From Marisa cornuarietis (taxonomy: Eukaryota > Mollusca > Gastropoda > Architaenioglossa > Ampullariidae): a stretch of DNA of 64,000 nt. A program made the translations under genes and the position numbers. The notes under the pieces were generated by a model. The model was not told the origin of the DNA. It made no database searches and worked only from the letters and a program-made list of their open reading frames with translations. Shown piece after piece: positions 15,154 to 28,492 of this stretch. The stretch lies in the NCBI GenBank assembly GCA_004794655.1, contig SMMW01000001.1, positions 7,302,501 through 7,366,500 on the forward strand. The letters are read 5' to 3'. The first letter of the stretch is position 1; each line of letters opens with the position of its first letter.

Positions 15154-16157
15154 ATTTGCTGCTCTTCGTTATCTATGTGTTTTTATGTTTGCATCTCTAA
15201 GTATTTATCTCTTTCTCTCCATTTATAAGCATTCTACCACATATCGTCAAATACCGAGAATGGACAGGAAAGAAGTGCAAAAAGACATCAAGTCAAAGTT
15301 TAACAAATATTCTTGCTGCAAAAGTCGGCCAGCTTTTCGCATAGAAAAGGCTCTTAAATTGTTTATATTATTCATTCTTCAGACCCACGATCATAACTTC
15401 CCAATCACATCAGTTTTCCTCCTCCCAACACAGACGGAAGAATGCCTATTGTTGATAGCCAGTGAAACAGGTGGAGATAGCCCTGTCATTCGGCCTGCAG
15501 GCTCCTCTGTCTGAAGCTCACCAAATAAAAGGAGCAAGTGATTGGTCACAACACGGCGATTTATGTACAAAGACAACATAGTCGCCGCCACTCTCGTTTG
15601 CTAGCTTGGGGCAGCGCCATTGCTCACTCTCTGGGCTTCTGAACAAGACCTGGAGTTCGGGTGTCGTCAGAGGGAACCTTGTGCTACCAACTGACGCCTG
15701 GGCTCCGAACACTGTTTGCGGACTGTTACCGTGCGCCGGCAACACGAACAGAAGCAGGTGAGACCCAAACAAGCAACAGGAGCAGCGCCATGACGTCCGA
15801 AGATTCGAACGATCATTGGAGATGGTGGTTTATACTTCTAGTAACATGTGTATGTGTTTATTGCTCTGTCCATCTCTTGACAAAACCTGGGTGTGTGTTG
15901 ACGACAGCGGAGTCTTCTCGCAGGACTGGCGGCAATACCTACGGCTCCAGTGATCACTGAACATGCGAGTGGGTGTGTGTTTATAGATAGAAAAATAATA
16001 AAATTAACAGACAAAAGCCTAAGCGTGTGAAACAGCTTCGATATTATTTTCTACTGTGTGAGTGAAAATATGTCTGTTTCAATCGTATCTTGTTGAGTAA
16101 ATAACTACCCGCACAGTATACTGTTTGGGTAAATTTATATCAACAAGGGTGGCTTAA

Positions 16158-16718
16158 AGACCAAACTGAATGGTTTGGGTTTTTTGCAAATATCGGTACA
16201 TATAGGTGATTTAAACCTAACCTGTAAATTTCAGCCTCCAAAACCCATCCGTTAATTAATTATCCGCTAGCAAAGTACACGCGATTCGCACCTGCGATCA
16301 ATGAGCGCCGTTGACAGTGTATACGTCACACTAGTGCACCATTCACAACACTGGCAGCCGTCAAAACCAAACAGAGAGAGAGTGAGCGACAGTTGGGTCA
16401 TTCAGATGCTGAAAGTCTGCATTTCTCGTGCTAAAGTAGCAGTTTTTCAGAACCACGAGAAAGCAGACTTTCAACTCCCATAAACCCAACATGTCTCTCA
16501 TACTCTCTCTCTCTGTTTGGTGTTGACTGCTGTCAGTGTTGTGAATGGTGCACTAGTGTGACGTAGTACACTGTTAGCGACGCTTGTTGATCGCAGGTGC
16601 GAATCGTAGCGGATAATTAATTAACGGATGGGTTTTGGAGGCTAAAATTTACAGGTTAGTTTTATATCGCCTATATCTACAGATATATGAAAACAACGAA
16701 AACCGTTCAGGTTGGTCT
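16158..16718. mobile_element. 561-bp foldback element between TTAA sites
   Basis: The two halves are inverted copies: AGACCAAACTGAA at 16158 pairs with the reverse of TTCAGGTTGGTCT at 16706-16718. Pairing continues through CCTCCAAAACCCATCCGTTA, CGCACCTGCGATCAA, CACTAGTGCACCATTCACAA and an inner hairpin (GAAAGTCTGC…GCAGACTTTC). TTAA flanks both ends (16154-16157 and 16719-16722), as in piggyBac-type insertions, though TTAA is itself palindromic. No coding capacity. Confidence 0.82.
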
Positions 16719-17605
16719 TTAATGGTTTCTTATTTTTTCCTCCTCCTACCATCATCACCACCAGTATAATTATTACGACAATTATTCCTATAATCTTGAT
16801 AGTCTTCATGGCAACGCTGACATCTGGAGATAGGGTAGTACTTGTGAAAAGTTGTATTTCCATATCACAAGGCTTTTGTGTATATTAGTACTTCACTTGT
16901 CACGTGCGTAAAAAGAAAAAAAGTGCACTTCGATTTACCGGTGTAGGAGATGTATTTTACGAACTGACAAAGGAGCTGTAAACTTTTTTCATTAAGATCC
17001 TCAGCTGATACTGTTGCGCATAGACATCTGAATCTCGGTACTATTTCAGGTCTTTCTGTTCGATTCCTCCAGTCATCGCTATTGTCACTACGATGATCTC
17101 AGAGCTGCAGACCGACTCGCAAGATGCGCTCGATGTACAGAAGAAGGGAGAAAGAGTTTTTTTTTTAATCCATTTTGTCTAGTCTACGTCACTGGTAGAA
17201 GTGCTATCAGTAGCTCAGTGGTTGTATTTTCTTTCAAAACATTGTGACAGAGAAAAGGCCTGTGAAAGACTGGTCATTCCTGTCCGATCACACAAGATCC
17301 ATGTCCAACCACACAGCAGATATTCTTGTCTGACCACCCAGCATTCCTGTCCGACTGGCGGTGAGGTGCCCTGTGGCGCAACACTTTCATAGGATGACTG
17401 ATGGCGCTGAAGGTGGAGTAGCCTGGAGAAGGCTGTGGGTTTCCATATTTGGAAAAGGTGCTAATGACCAGTCCATCGTTTTGTTCCCGGCAAGTGGCAG
17501 ACAAACTGACAGACTAATTGAGAGAGGCGATGATGATGATGATCGAGGAGGAGGAAGAGGAGGAGGATGATTAAGGTGGAGATGGTTAGGGGCGTGTGCA
17601 TGCAT

Positions 17606-17695
17606 GCTTGTACAGTTGCTATAGACTGTGTAATATAACATAAGAAGCTTGTACAGTTGCTATAGGCTTTCTATGTAATATAACATAAGAAGCTT
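17606..17695. repeat. Short tandem duplication (~41-49 bp)
   Basis: GCTTGTACAGTTGCTATAG and TAATATAACATAAGAAGCTT occur twice head-to-tail, with a small insertion (GCTTTCTA) in the second unit. Confidence 0.9.
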
Positions 17696-18690
17696 ATGTG
17701 CACGTGTAATTACGACAGTCTGTACGCACTCCACATGCCAGCGGACTCAAACTCTGAAGTCGTGTGAAGACCGAAGGGAACTTAAACAAAAATGTTGCGC
17801 TGATATTATCCACAGTATTCCTTGACCTAGCTTCGATATCTCAAATCTTTATACTTTGTGGTTTATTGCTTACCGGACACTTTAAATTACTGTTTATTTA
17901 AATCGTACCTTTTCCCCGCAGTAAATGGCAAGTTCGAAGGGTTTTACACACATACACACAGATGGGGTGGAGGAAGCGCAGTGCCTGGAGACAACCACCA
18001 ACGTTCAGCCCTGTGAACAGATGCGACTTCCACAGAGGGATGTGTTGGAGCCACTTACCTGCAACTAATGGAGAGACCCTGGCTGGCTGTGCTTGAGGCC
18101 GACAAGCCACCATGCTGGTACTTACAATCAATACTGTCTCAATATTTTGGATGCCAGGCCGACGTAGATTTCTTATTCGTCTGTACTGTCAACGTTGTAT
18201 TCATTTTGGTTTCTTGAACTGTTTTAGCTCTTTGATTTGAAAACTGAGGCGGTAGGTGTCAATCTGTTCATGTTTCGAGTTTTATGTGACACTATGAGTA
18301 GAAAGATGCCGGCTTCACCAAGCTCTGTGACAGCGTTCGTGGGGTCAATCAACCCAGTAGTCCTATTCTTCTCAAATTCAGATAATTCCGCAAAAAAGTC
18401 AGCATTTGTTATATCGGAGCCGAGGTCCTAATCCGCAACACCCGGTCTATCTTTCGTGGTGACCACGCCACCAACCACTTGCACGGCATCTTTCATCCCA
18501 CGACTGGAAGGAGGCACTGCTCGCCAGACGACCTCCACCTACACGTCCGTCAATTCACTCGTCTTCTTTCCGTAACCACGGACTTTGTCACGGATCGATA
18601 CGACGGTACCCAAGAGGAGACTACAAGCCCGTCAATCCTTAAAAACCATCTTCCTCGACCTCCGAGCAGTTATCAGTTGTGTCGTGGAAC

Positions 18691-18726
18691 GTGGTGGTGG
18701 TGGTGGTGGTGGTGGTGGTGGTGGTG
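18691..18726. repeat. (GTG)n microsatellite
   Basis: About twelve GTG triplets. Open frames across it (poly-Val, poly-Gly or poly-Trp) are by-products of the repeat. Confidence 0.97.
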
Positions 18727-19295
18727 CCCTGTATCTGTCTGCGGCTACTGTTAAACAGCAATGTAAGCGTCACTAAGCATCACAACATCAAAACTTGCAG
18801 ATCACAAAACGTACTGAAACTATGTTGTATTTGTACTCTCCATAACTCCAGAAGTGAAATCTCTCCTGTAAGATTCTATGATGGTGGTTCGCTGCTTAAG
18901 ACCCTCGCCCACCACAGCCATGAAGCTGCTGAAGCACCACCACCCGTGCTAGCAGCTCAGCCCAGTGCAGCATGACGTACTTGTTACATCGCATCCTCTC
19001 CCACCCACCCCCACCCCCAAGAAAGTTACAGCGGATGGGAGGAGGCAGAGAGAGGAAGGTTGGAGGGGGGACTGGGGTAAAAGAAAGAAAGGCACGAGAA
19101 TTTTCGCGACTCTCGTGCCGGTTTATGTCAAGAACACATCGATCGATACAGATGAGAATAAGGCAGAGGCACCGGACGGTTGAAAATAATTGGAAAGTAT
19201 TGCCCTGCCCGTTGCGTCTGACGCCACTGCCGTATAGCTGCCACTGCCTATGGTGATGGCGGAGGTGGTGCCTTCTTCGCAGAAAAACCGGGAGT

Positions 19296-19323
19296 GGGTT
19301 GGGTTGGGTAGGGTAGGGTAGGG
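19296..19323 (+). other. G-quadruplex-type motif
   Basis: Six GGG runs spaced every 5 nt (GGGTT, GGGTT, GGGTA, GGGTA, GGGTA, GGG) meet the G3N2 quadruplex pattern. They open a purine-rich stretch to about 19,520. This is not a canonical TTAGGG telomere array. Confidence 0.8.
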
Positions 19324-19779
19324 TGATGGAGTGGTGGGCTCAAGACTGGCGAGGGAGGAAACAGGAAGATCAAGAGAATGGGCGACCGACGAGTAGAGGG
19401 TGCCGCCAGGAAACTAGAGGTAGGGGTGAGTGGGGGAAAGACTACAGAAACAGTTGAAGGGACTGAGGGGAGGTAAAGTCTACGGGGAGGAAAAGCTGAG
19501 GGAATGGAGAGGTTTAGAAGGAGTCAAGGGGCGATATAACAAATGCTAGCTTTTTGCAGAGTTGTCTACACTCGAGAAGAATAGGACAGTGGCTTCTGAC
19601 GCTGGAAGAACCTTTATCTTGCTCTGTGTCAAGCGCTGACCTCAGAACTATGTCTTCACGGAATCTAATAACAAGACGCCTTGTCGATAGTTTAGTTCTT
19701 CCTCCCGACACATAATGTTATATGCATGATCAGAAAGTGGATTTACATCATACGAAGTTTTTATATCGTGCTTTTATGA

Positions 19780-19783
<4 letters not shown>

Positions 19784-19841
<58 letters not shown>

Positions 19842-19842
19842 T
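19784..19842. repeat. (CA)n microsatellite
   Basis: Uninterrupted CA repeat. Confidence 0.98.
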
Positions 19843-20706
19843 CTTACTCTTAATTTTTCTTCACACAGTTTCCACTTATTAATGTGACTTCAGACTTCAG
19901 ACTTCTTTATTTAATATAGGCTCGCAACCATGACTGAAGAGAAATATTAGTGTGGCGAGGTCTAGAGTCTAGGTGTCTGGAAAGTTTTTAAGTAACTTTC
20001 TGGAAATAAAAATCAGGAATCCATCAAACAACAAAAAGAAAAAAAATCAGAATAACCATCTTCCACCCTCAGAGAGAGAGAGAGAGAAGATTCTCATGCA
20101 AAGTGTTCGGAGTCTCATTAAACTCACTCATACTGCGCTGATGAAATTATACCCTAGGAAGGACATCTCCTATTCGGTGACAATTTTCCAGTGACATATT
20201 CTGTTGTCGTTTGTAATTTCATCCCTCGTGATGCGCACGGCCTTTATTTTTAATGACAGCAGCGACATGACTGACACAAAACCCTTCATGACACACTTAA
20301 ATAATATATAATAAACACCCAACAAAATTCACCACTTGCACTTTTTACACTTCTATGGATTTTATTTTCACTTTTAATTCTTAATTATGTTAACATCAAT
20401 GTCTTTGGGCTTCATTTTAGTGCCGCATAAATTTGGCTTTAAAGCCAACAGAATTTATTGTTCTATCATCTCTTCCACACTTTTCCTGGAAAACGCATGA
20501 ACTGGAAAGGCTGCAGAGAATTAACACTTACAAAGTATTATTTTCTGGAAATGCTTTATACTGAGCTGCATTCTTTCTGACAAGTACGTGGATGGCACAG
20601 AACCTAGAATGTTCCTACGTATTTGCTAGTAGTTAAACATAATTTTTCTTTCCTCTTTCACATTCCCTTCTCGGCGTCCTGTTCTTCCCTCATTACTTAT
20701 TTAGTG

Positions 20707-20798
20707 TCTTTCATTTCACATTCTGTAAAATAAAGTCATCGAAGAACTTCTCGAGAAGTTCTTCGATGACTTTATTTTACAGAATGTGAAATGAAAGA
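20707..20798. repeat. 92-bp perfect spacerless palindrome
   Basis: Two 46-nt arms, 20707-20752 and 20753-20798, are exact reverse complements with no loop, centred on CTCGAG. Pairing stops abruptly on both sides. Origin unknown; a fold-back artefact of assembly is possible. Confidence 0.97.
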
Positions 20799-22546
20799 AC
20801 TTGATGGACAAAGAAAGAGCTGGAAAGCTTGTAAGCATGAAGACAGTGTATGGGTATTCAAAGGGCAATGAAAATACTCTATCCAATTATTTTTAAGAGC
20901 ATTAGTGTGCTCTAAATGTACACTGCAGAAAACGACATCATTCCGCCGATTAGATGTGGGAGGTAAGGCACAGGGTGGGGGGGTGACAGAAAGTCTGGCG
21001 GCTCGACTGCGGCTTCCGGGTGGGACAAAACCACATGGTGGACACATTGAGTCTCATGGGAGAGGAGGTGCTTGTACTGCAAGGAGCCAGTCCAACAGCT
21101 GATTTTTGTGGCTGCATCCGTCGTTGCCCTGGATACTAACGTGCAACAAACGAGAAACCAGTGGCCAGAAAATCACTGCTGAAATGGATAACTGACATCG
21201 GCTCTTGAAACGACAGACGTCTGAGAGCGAAGGTACTGGGCGAAAATCCAATATGAGCGGCTGCAGACTTCCTCGTGAAGTCGTTTTGGGTGATGCTGAA
21301 GACTGAAATAGGTGTGAATGACAAGGAAGCTGCAGAAAATATGGAGTTGAAGAAATGTAGAGAGTGCATGGCAATTTTGATGTCACAGTAGGAGCAAACT
21401 GTAGATGAGACAAAGCAGTTAACCTCAGTGAATGTCCCATCGTACATATTGCTGGACATTGCCGAACGCAAGGAGTTGGTAGGCGAGGTCTACTACTATG
21501 GAGATGCTCGTGTGAGAAGTACTAATGTCGATATTGAAAACTCTCCTCCAATATCTGAGTGGTGACTAAATACCAAATATGTGTCTAGGACAACAAAAAC
21601 ATAAATAACTAAGAAAAGTTCATAATTTTATTCCAAGATCCGCAATAAACTACGTCGAGCAAACATCTTACGAGAGACCTGTGTCTGTCGAACTTACTGT
21701 GTTAATATGTCAGCAAGACTGCTCAAAACTTTACTTTTAACTGGTACTTCTGCATCTGTTAATAACATGTCTTCCAGATTAAATGGCGTGGACATAACTC
21801 TTTGCTCCTGGAGTTTACTGCCATCCAGAAAAAGGACGGAGTGAAAACACGATGAAGAACTCGGGATGAGAAGAAACAGAGGAGCAAAAATCGCACGATC
21901 AGCGCAATTTTCAACATCGCCAGGAGCAGGCAAAGTTAAATTTGTCGCTTCCGATCATTAGACAGTTGGGCGAATCAGGGTCTACAAATCAGGACGTTTG
22001 AAGCGAGCAGTGAAAGTACTTCTTCCCGGCGGAGCCAGACACCAATCGGCTCGTTTGGCGAACCCTGAGGAGTCTAACCACGCTCACCAGCCACGCTGAT
22101 TAGTCTGAGAAAGCTTTTCTTCACGTTAGTCACGTGTCTAACAAGGACACAGCTCATGCCAGTCGAGGGCACTGCTGGTGGATAAAGGTTCGTTTGTATC
22201 CCAAATGCCACTCAAGCACTACTACTGCTTGGTGACGATCGCCTGTGGACCTAGACAAATGGTGTAGCATATATGCATATTTTGGACATATGCATTGTAT
22301 CATTGATCTTCTTCAGTAGCACACTAATCATTTTTTTATGTATTGTCCGAAACTGTATTTGTTTTCTGATTTTCCCTTCGTCCCCTAACTAGATTCTAGA
22401 AACAAGAGAACGTTAAAACAATCCCATTGAAAGATTTTATTTTCAATTTGCTTTATTCATATGTATTAGCATTCTCTTCAGTTAGCAATTTACCTCTTAC
22501 TACATTAGCGAAAAATTAATAATGCTGATGAAATAGACTAATTACC

Positions 22547-22603
<57 letters not shown>
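22547..22603. repeat. (CA)n microsatellite
   Basis: Uninterrupted CA repeat. Confidence 0.98.
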
Positions 22604-22604
<1 letters not shown>

Positions 22605-25592
22605 ACGAACTGCAGACAGTAAAACCTTGCCCGACAGTTTACTGTGGACATTATGATGAGAGAATGCAGGGAAGAAATAAGCTCCAACGGTAAGAGGTCA
22701 TCTCAAGTCTTCACTGGTCGTTCTGGAAAGAAAATGCGCTTCATAAAGATAAAGTAGCTTTGTCTTAACACTGTCTTCTTGGAAACACGTCCTCCTGACA
22801 CGACAAAAGGTTTGAACGCGACAGTAAAAGACTTTTCACGCGACCTGGCTTACTCCGAGTTTGGAATATGGATCCCACGCACGAGACCTCAGGAGATCGG
22901 GTGGGTGAAAGAAGTGAGGTCAGGCCACTACTGTGTTAGCCTACACCACCAGAAACCTGCAAGATTGCTTGGGATGCTAGGTGTTGCTCTGATTTGTCGC
23001 CAGCACAAAGTACTAATGAGTACCTTCAGGACAGAGGACGCAAGCTCCAGTCGTCATTGACTCGTTCTGCCTTCAGGGGCTGTGGCTATGGACCTGAAGC
23101 AAATGGCTGCCTCCGAGGTAGATTTGCCTCAAATCTGTGGCTTAAGCCTCTGGAATCCCTCCTTCCTCCCGCTCAACCCCTAAATGATAGCAATAGGATT
23201 TGAGGTGCTAGACAAGCACATCGAGTTTATTTCCTGGCTTCTAGAGTATCCCGCTTTTGCTCCAAACCATAGATACCTCTTTGGTAGAATTTAAGGCAAC
23301 TGGGTAAAGAGCCCATGCAAGCCGACCTTATAATATGCTGTTGTCTGTTGATGACTATTACTATATTACTCTTGTAAGTGTTGCCTTTTGTTATGTCATG
23401 AGCGTGATTGTGGCAGGGGTTGTGAACTGTATTTTACATGGATCCTCTTCCCGCAAAAATGCAGGTTTTCTGCTCTATCCGGAATAATTTGATTTCTTTT
23501 CATTGCTTTTCCTTCCCTCCATGCACAGCTTAATGCTGGCTCCAAGGTCAAGGCAAAGTAGGAACGGCTACTTCCATCTCGCCATTTGACAACTGTTTAC
23601 TGGAATAGCAAATGCAGTGTTTATCCAATGATCGATGCTAAAGATATAATTACCCAACTCACTGCTGCCGCGTATCATCAATATTTTCATCTAACGCAGA
23701 CGGGAATGGCTGCCTGAAATTCACTAAACTGATGCCACAAAACGTTTCCATGGAAACAGAAACTTTTGAGAAAGGGGTAATATATCAATACTTCACAATG
23801 TACAAGTATCATCTAAAGATCTTAAGCCTGTGGGAGAAGGGAGGACCAACAAAGAAACACTAAGAACAGTAGGGGTGGGGGTTTGGGGGGGGAGATGCTA
23901 AATCAGTGAGGGGTGGGGTGGGAATGAGGTGGAAGGGGGATATGCCGAATCTTCAGGATCATCCCTTAACTTCCTCATGCACCGCCGAGTCTCGTCTAAC
24001 CGTAGTCCATAATCAGATCATAAGGAGGATGACCAAAAACCACTCACTCAGCACTTATACGCAATCATCCCGCTTAAATCCAATATGTCTCCCGCACGCT
24101 GGCCTGCCCACGTCTGTGATCAATGAATTAAGCTTCGCACCGTAAGGCACGAGAAGTGTTCTGCTGAAATCGTAATCACACAGCCTCCCCGACAGTAAAA
24201 TATTTAAATCATCCAAGGTGCGTCCTCCTGTCCACCGCTCTCTCCAGGTTCGACGAAACATTCGCACCATCGTCGTCTGTTCTAGCGCCTCATGACAGCC
24301 CCAAGTAGCTTGCATGACCTAAGACCACACATCAAATGTGATTTCTACATGTAAACTACCGACTTCAGAAAACTTTTACATTTATTTATTTTTATTGTTC
24401 TTTGTGTCAATAGCCTCTCTCTCTCTCTAAATTCTCTCTATTCCAGATCCGAGTTCGAGTCCCTGGAGAATTGAGTAAGGTTTCTTGCAGGATTGAACAC
24501 CATCGTAAGAATGAATGGGATCCCACGGGAAATCCTCTGACATCGCCATCCTCTGCATCGGCACCGCATCGGACTAAACCTTTGCTCTCATACTAATTTA
24601 CCTCGAAGATAGCGATAGATGGAGGTAAAATGAGGAACCGGCGTTCTTCTCTCACCAGTTAGCGGAACCCCCCCCCACACACACACACACACCCCCACAC
24701 ACACACACACAATAAAAGGTTGGCTGCAAAACATTGGTCTTGTCTTACCCCCACTCCCCTCCGAGACTCAGGTCTCCCCCTCCCACTCCCACCATGTCTA
24801 TCGGCGGATCGATGGAAAGACTGGAAACAGTGGAAGATAAGTGAGAATCTTGGGAGTTACTCCTATTGTTTGCCTCGAGCTGCTACATTTCGACCTGTCG
24901 TCCCGCGAGGCAAGGGCGGGATTGAAAATGGCGAGTAAATCTTGGCGCGCCCAGCGACAGGTTGGTATGATAAGCCACACTAGACCTGCACCCGCTTAGC
25001 CCACCTAATCATATCAAGTCTAACACGCACCCGTTTATCCCATCTAATCATATTTAGTCTGACACGCGTCCTCCCAAAACCTGCCTTGCCTCCCCCCAGG
25101 TTTAACGTGGGTAAAATGTATTTGAGTTTGATTGTCTTTTCTTCTTCTCTGTCGCTTTTTTTAAAATTCGTTAGTATCCAGCGAAACTGGGAGCCGGTGT
25201 TAATCGACTCGTTGGCGATTTGTTTAAAGATGAGCTCACAACAGACTCGTCTGCCGGATGTTGAGGAAGTAAATCAGGAGGAACATCGCTTATTTCACTT
25301 GAAACAACAATTTCTGGTAGTATTTGACTCGATCTCTGACACTAAGAAAAATTCAGATTTTAAACAGTTGACAGGAAATACGTGTGACTGGTTATCTCCC
25401 CCCCCCCCCCAGCTTCACTGTGGCGTTAAGTTCGCTTGGCTGGAAAGTGAGTGCAGAAGTACGCCAGTGCATGCGTCTCACCCGTGTGGCAGGTTCGATT
25501 AGTTTTGTTTAAGTAATCATTAATGGGCAACTGAACTGCAAGCCCGGCAAGGCAGCCATTACCATGTCAGTGAGCCTGTGATAAGTGCACAC

Positions 25593-25620
25593 CATGCACA
25601 CACACACACACACACACACA

Positions 25621-25689
<69 letters not shown>

Positions 25690-25703
25690 GCACGCACACA
25701 CAC
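25593..25703. repeat. Compound (CA)n(CT)n microsatellite
   Basis: Alternating blocks CA-CT-CA-CT-CA, with a few CGCA units near the end. Confidence 0.97.
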
Positions 25704-25988
25704 AGAGTCGAACATGACCCTCCAGCAGTCTTATAGTCCATATAAGCCGTCCCACAGTTATTATTATGGTCAGTCCACCCATGGTCGAAATCGCAGCATC
25801 GCTCAAGTTGCTGAGTTTGGTGGAGGGTTTAATGATGGGTAGAGAAGACAAGCATTGACGTGAATGCCGAGGCAATCTGTTCACAATGAATCATCTCGGA
25901 CAGCGTCACCAGATCAGCAGCGGCTCTGCAATAGCTCATGCGTTCCTTTGCTCTCAGCACGTTCTCAATAATAATATATTTTTCTCCA

Positions 25989-25990
<2 letters not shown>

Positions 25991-26054
<64 letters not shown>

Positions 26055-26055
26055 A
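25991..26055. repeat. (CA)n microsatellite
   Basis: CA repeat with one AA interruption near the end. Confidence 0.98.
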
Positions 26056-26749
26056 GTCACCCCATGTGATGTTTATACCAGTAGTGACTGAAATGGATGT
26101 TCTTAATATCCGGATGCTGATCACTTAATATGATGACAGGGTGTGAGTCAAAGACTGCACCGGCCAACACTCCGCTGATCAGGTCACATGCTCGCCGTCC
26201 AGTCAGCTGTTTGCGCACGCGCGCTGACCTCTGGTGCGAGGCATCGATTTCTGCCGTTGTATGACTAAGGCACGTCATGCTCTCGCACGTGCCATATGCA
26301 CAGTTTATTTTTTGTTCCGATCCTTGAGTTCACTCTCTACTGATGAGTCCTTGCGCCGTGGGTGTGGCGTGCTGTGAAGACTTCCGTTACCAACCCGATG
26401 CTCCAACCGTCCAGTCGTAGTTGCCCCCCCCCCTCCTCTTGGGTGCTGGCTTGTCCAAATTCCTCGGCGCTGAAAACGTGCACGTCACCAAAACTGACGG
26501 GCATGACCGCCGGGATCCCCAGTGTAGTCTTCCACGTCGGTAACGCTGGCCCTCAGTCGTGGTCAGTAAACACGGGAAGAAAAAGGTTGCCATGGTGTGG
26601 CCCAAACTTGCACGTGCTCTTCACCAGGCCGCGCGCTAGCCACTGGATCACGTGCTCACGACCTCCCCCGTGCGTAGGATCCCGCGCACCTTTGGAACAG
26701 GCTGCCGACATGCACTGTGGATATCTAGTTATCTCTACGGTCATTGTTT

Positions 26750-26791
26750 ACTTGCCGTGAGTACCCGCCGTCGGCTCAATAGTCAGTAACG
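26750..26791. repeat. Segment repeated at 30379-30420
   Basis: ACTTGCCGTGAGTACCCGCC, then GTCGGCTCAATAGTCAGTAA, occurs almost identically at 30379-30420. It is followed here by a GC-rich stretch to about 26990. Confidence 0.85.
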
Positions 26792-26990
26792 GCTTTAGCA
26801 CTATGCGGGGCCCCCGCGGGGTCCAGGGCGAGTGTGGTATGCGGGGGCCCCCCGGGGACTGAGAGGCGTAAGTGTAGGCTATATACCGTGTATACTGTGC
26901 CACAAGAATCTCGTATGGCGGGGTCCCCCTCAGGCCCAGGGCCTGGGGCGGTCGCCCCAGTTGTCACCCCCAAACGCCGCCTCTGTCAAT
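26790..26990. repeat. GC-rich, palindrome-rich segment
   Basis: Runs such as GCGGGGCCCCCGCGGGG, GGGGGCCCCCCGGGG and GGGGCGGTCGCCCC form several short palindromes in an otherwise AT-rich region. They resemble the GC-rich ends of some DNA transposons, but no family is identified. Confidence 0.4.
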
Positions 26991-27109
26991 ACATAGACTT
27001 TTTTCAGTGTCTATGGTCAATAGTTGACAAGTGTCCCGAGATAAGGGCTTCCGTATGTTGCGACCTGTTTATCTTGGTTGTAAATTGGGCAGCAGGATGA
27101 GACCTCAGG

Positions 27110-27180
27110 GAACGTAGTTATGAAGCGAGAGTCGTTTTCCCAGGGCAAAATAAGGAACTCAAGGATAACTCTGGGTCTAC
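27110..27180. repeat. Partial copy of the 5720-6013 foldback arm
   Basis: The segment GAAGCGAGAGTCGTTTTCCC, then AGGGCAAAATAAGGAACTCA, resembles the arm at 5735-5800. Similarity is moderate, judged by eye. Confidence 0.45.
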
Positions 27181-28492
27181 CTACTTGCTGAATGCGTTCA
27201 TACATCCGACCTGTGGACACGGGTTCATCTCCTCGACTTCAGACTGGGATTGATCTGTAATTCCTCATGTTTTTGAACAGTCACTCCCCCATCTCCCCTC
27301 TAAAACAAATGCATCGGTCTTTTGAAAAATAAAGTGTATTGATGTTTGTGAGGGACCCTAAATACTTTTATAGTATGCATAGCATTGTGGATAAAACCAG
27401 AAAATGAGCTTTGACATTAACACACTTTTCGTTGGATTATACTTTCAGGAGGTAGGCACGATCCACAGGCACGTAACTCGTTAAAGTGTAAATGCCGAAG
27501 TGAAACAGTGCACCACGAAGTTACATTATGTAACCCCGGGGCACAGCTCTATCACGTGGCTTCCAGCAACACCAGCGGTTGTTCCTTACCCGCTGGAAAT
27601 TCCAGGCCGCAGTACAGTGCAATAATGACAGCAGAATCGATGATTAACTCCTTCGCTTTTGTTAAGGATGATTGGTGCAACTCGGAAATTATCTTTAATT
27701 AAATGTTAATGAGCGCGTGACTCGTAGCATCTCGGTCATGAACTTATTTCCTTTTCGAGCCGCCTTCTGTGTTAAAAATAAATAAAATCAAAGCCTGTAC
27801 CTTTTGTTAACCTTTTTATCGGTACTTAAAAACCTTTCCTTCTATTAGATCGGTTAAATGTGCTCTTTACAAAAAATACCAATTGAGGAAACTGTGGCAA
27901 TCACATTAAATCAGAAAAAATAGTAAATTAAATAAGCAAAAAAAAAAAATACATATAACGAGAGACCTGGAGAGAAAAAGAGAGAATTACAACTATCGCT
28001 ACCATTCCTCTAACCTTTGCAGTATTTACCTCGGATAAATAAGCACGCGTACCATTGTTTTTGCTCCCTTTAATACAGCAATGTCAGCACTGACGTCTGA
28101 TGTGAAATGCTGAAATCGAACCGACTTGTGGAAAAAGAAGAGAACCAAAAAAAAAAAGCCGATGCTTTTGCCGTGGTTTGGAGATTCGCCGAGTTTGGCG
28201 CTCTGTGAAATAACAGGCTGAGGCGCCGACTTCCCTGTATGAGATCAATGACTGGAGAGAGAGAGAGAGAAAGATGAAGTCGGGTGCACAGACCCCAGTC
28301 TACTCCCCCTCGCCGTCGCGCGGGTGCTCGTAGACGGGTGCCGATAGTGTGGGTCCATGACACAGTGAACCGTCACCAGTCTCGTCTTACACCAGCGACG
28401 CATGGTGTATCATTATACATCCTACCCCATGTTGCAAGAACTCATTGCACCCATTACAGTCTGTAGAATGTCAGCCTCTTTCGCTTTGACTA

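Larger units (their letters stand above)
6014..16150. other. No gene recognised
   Basis: Contains GAT, CA and TGCG microsatellites, C- and T-rich stretches (6751-6792, 7990-8150) and otherwise unassigned sequence. The longest frames (about 140 codons, at 8927-9367, 12551-12982 and 13922-14350) have no recognised motif and no exon partners. Confidence 0.65.
16723..28490. other. No gene recognised; repeat-bearing
   Basis: Apart from the listed palindrome, microsatellites, G4 motif, tandem duplication and GC-rich segment, nothing is identifiable. A GAGTTCGAGTCCCTGG box-B-like string near 24449-24464 has no box A upstream and may be a SINE fragment. Confidence 0.6.

Noticed and set aside
19296..19323. 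Interstitial telomere array
   Set aside because: The unit is GGGTT/GGGTA at a 5-nt period, not the animal TTAGGG hexamer, and it is only 28 nt long.
25086..25502. Plus-strand 138-codon frame
   Set aside because: No recognised domain, no matching exons or splice sites nearby, and it runs into a C-homopolymer.
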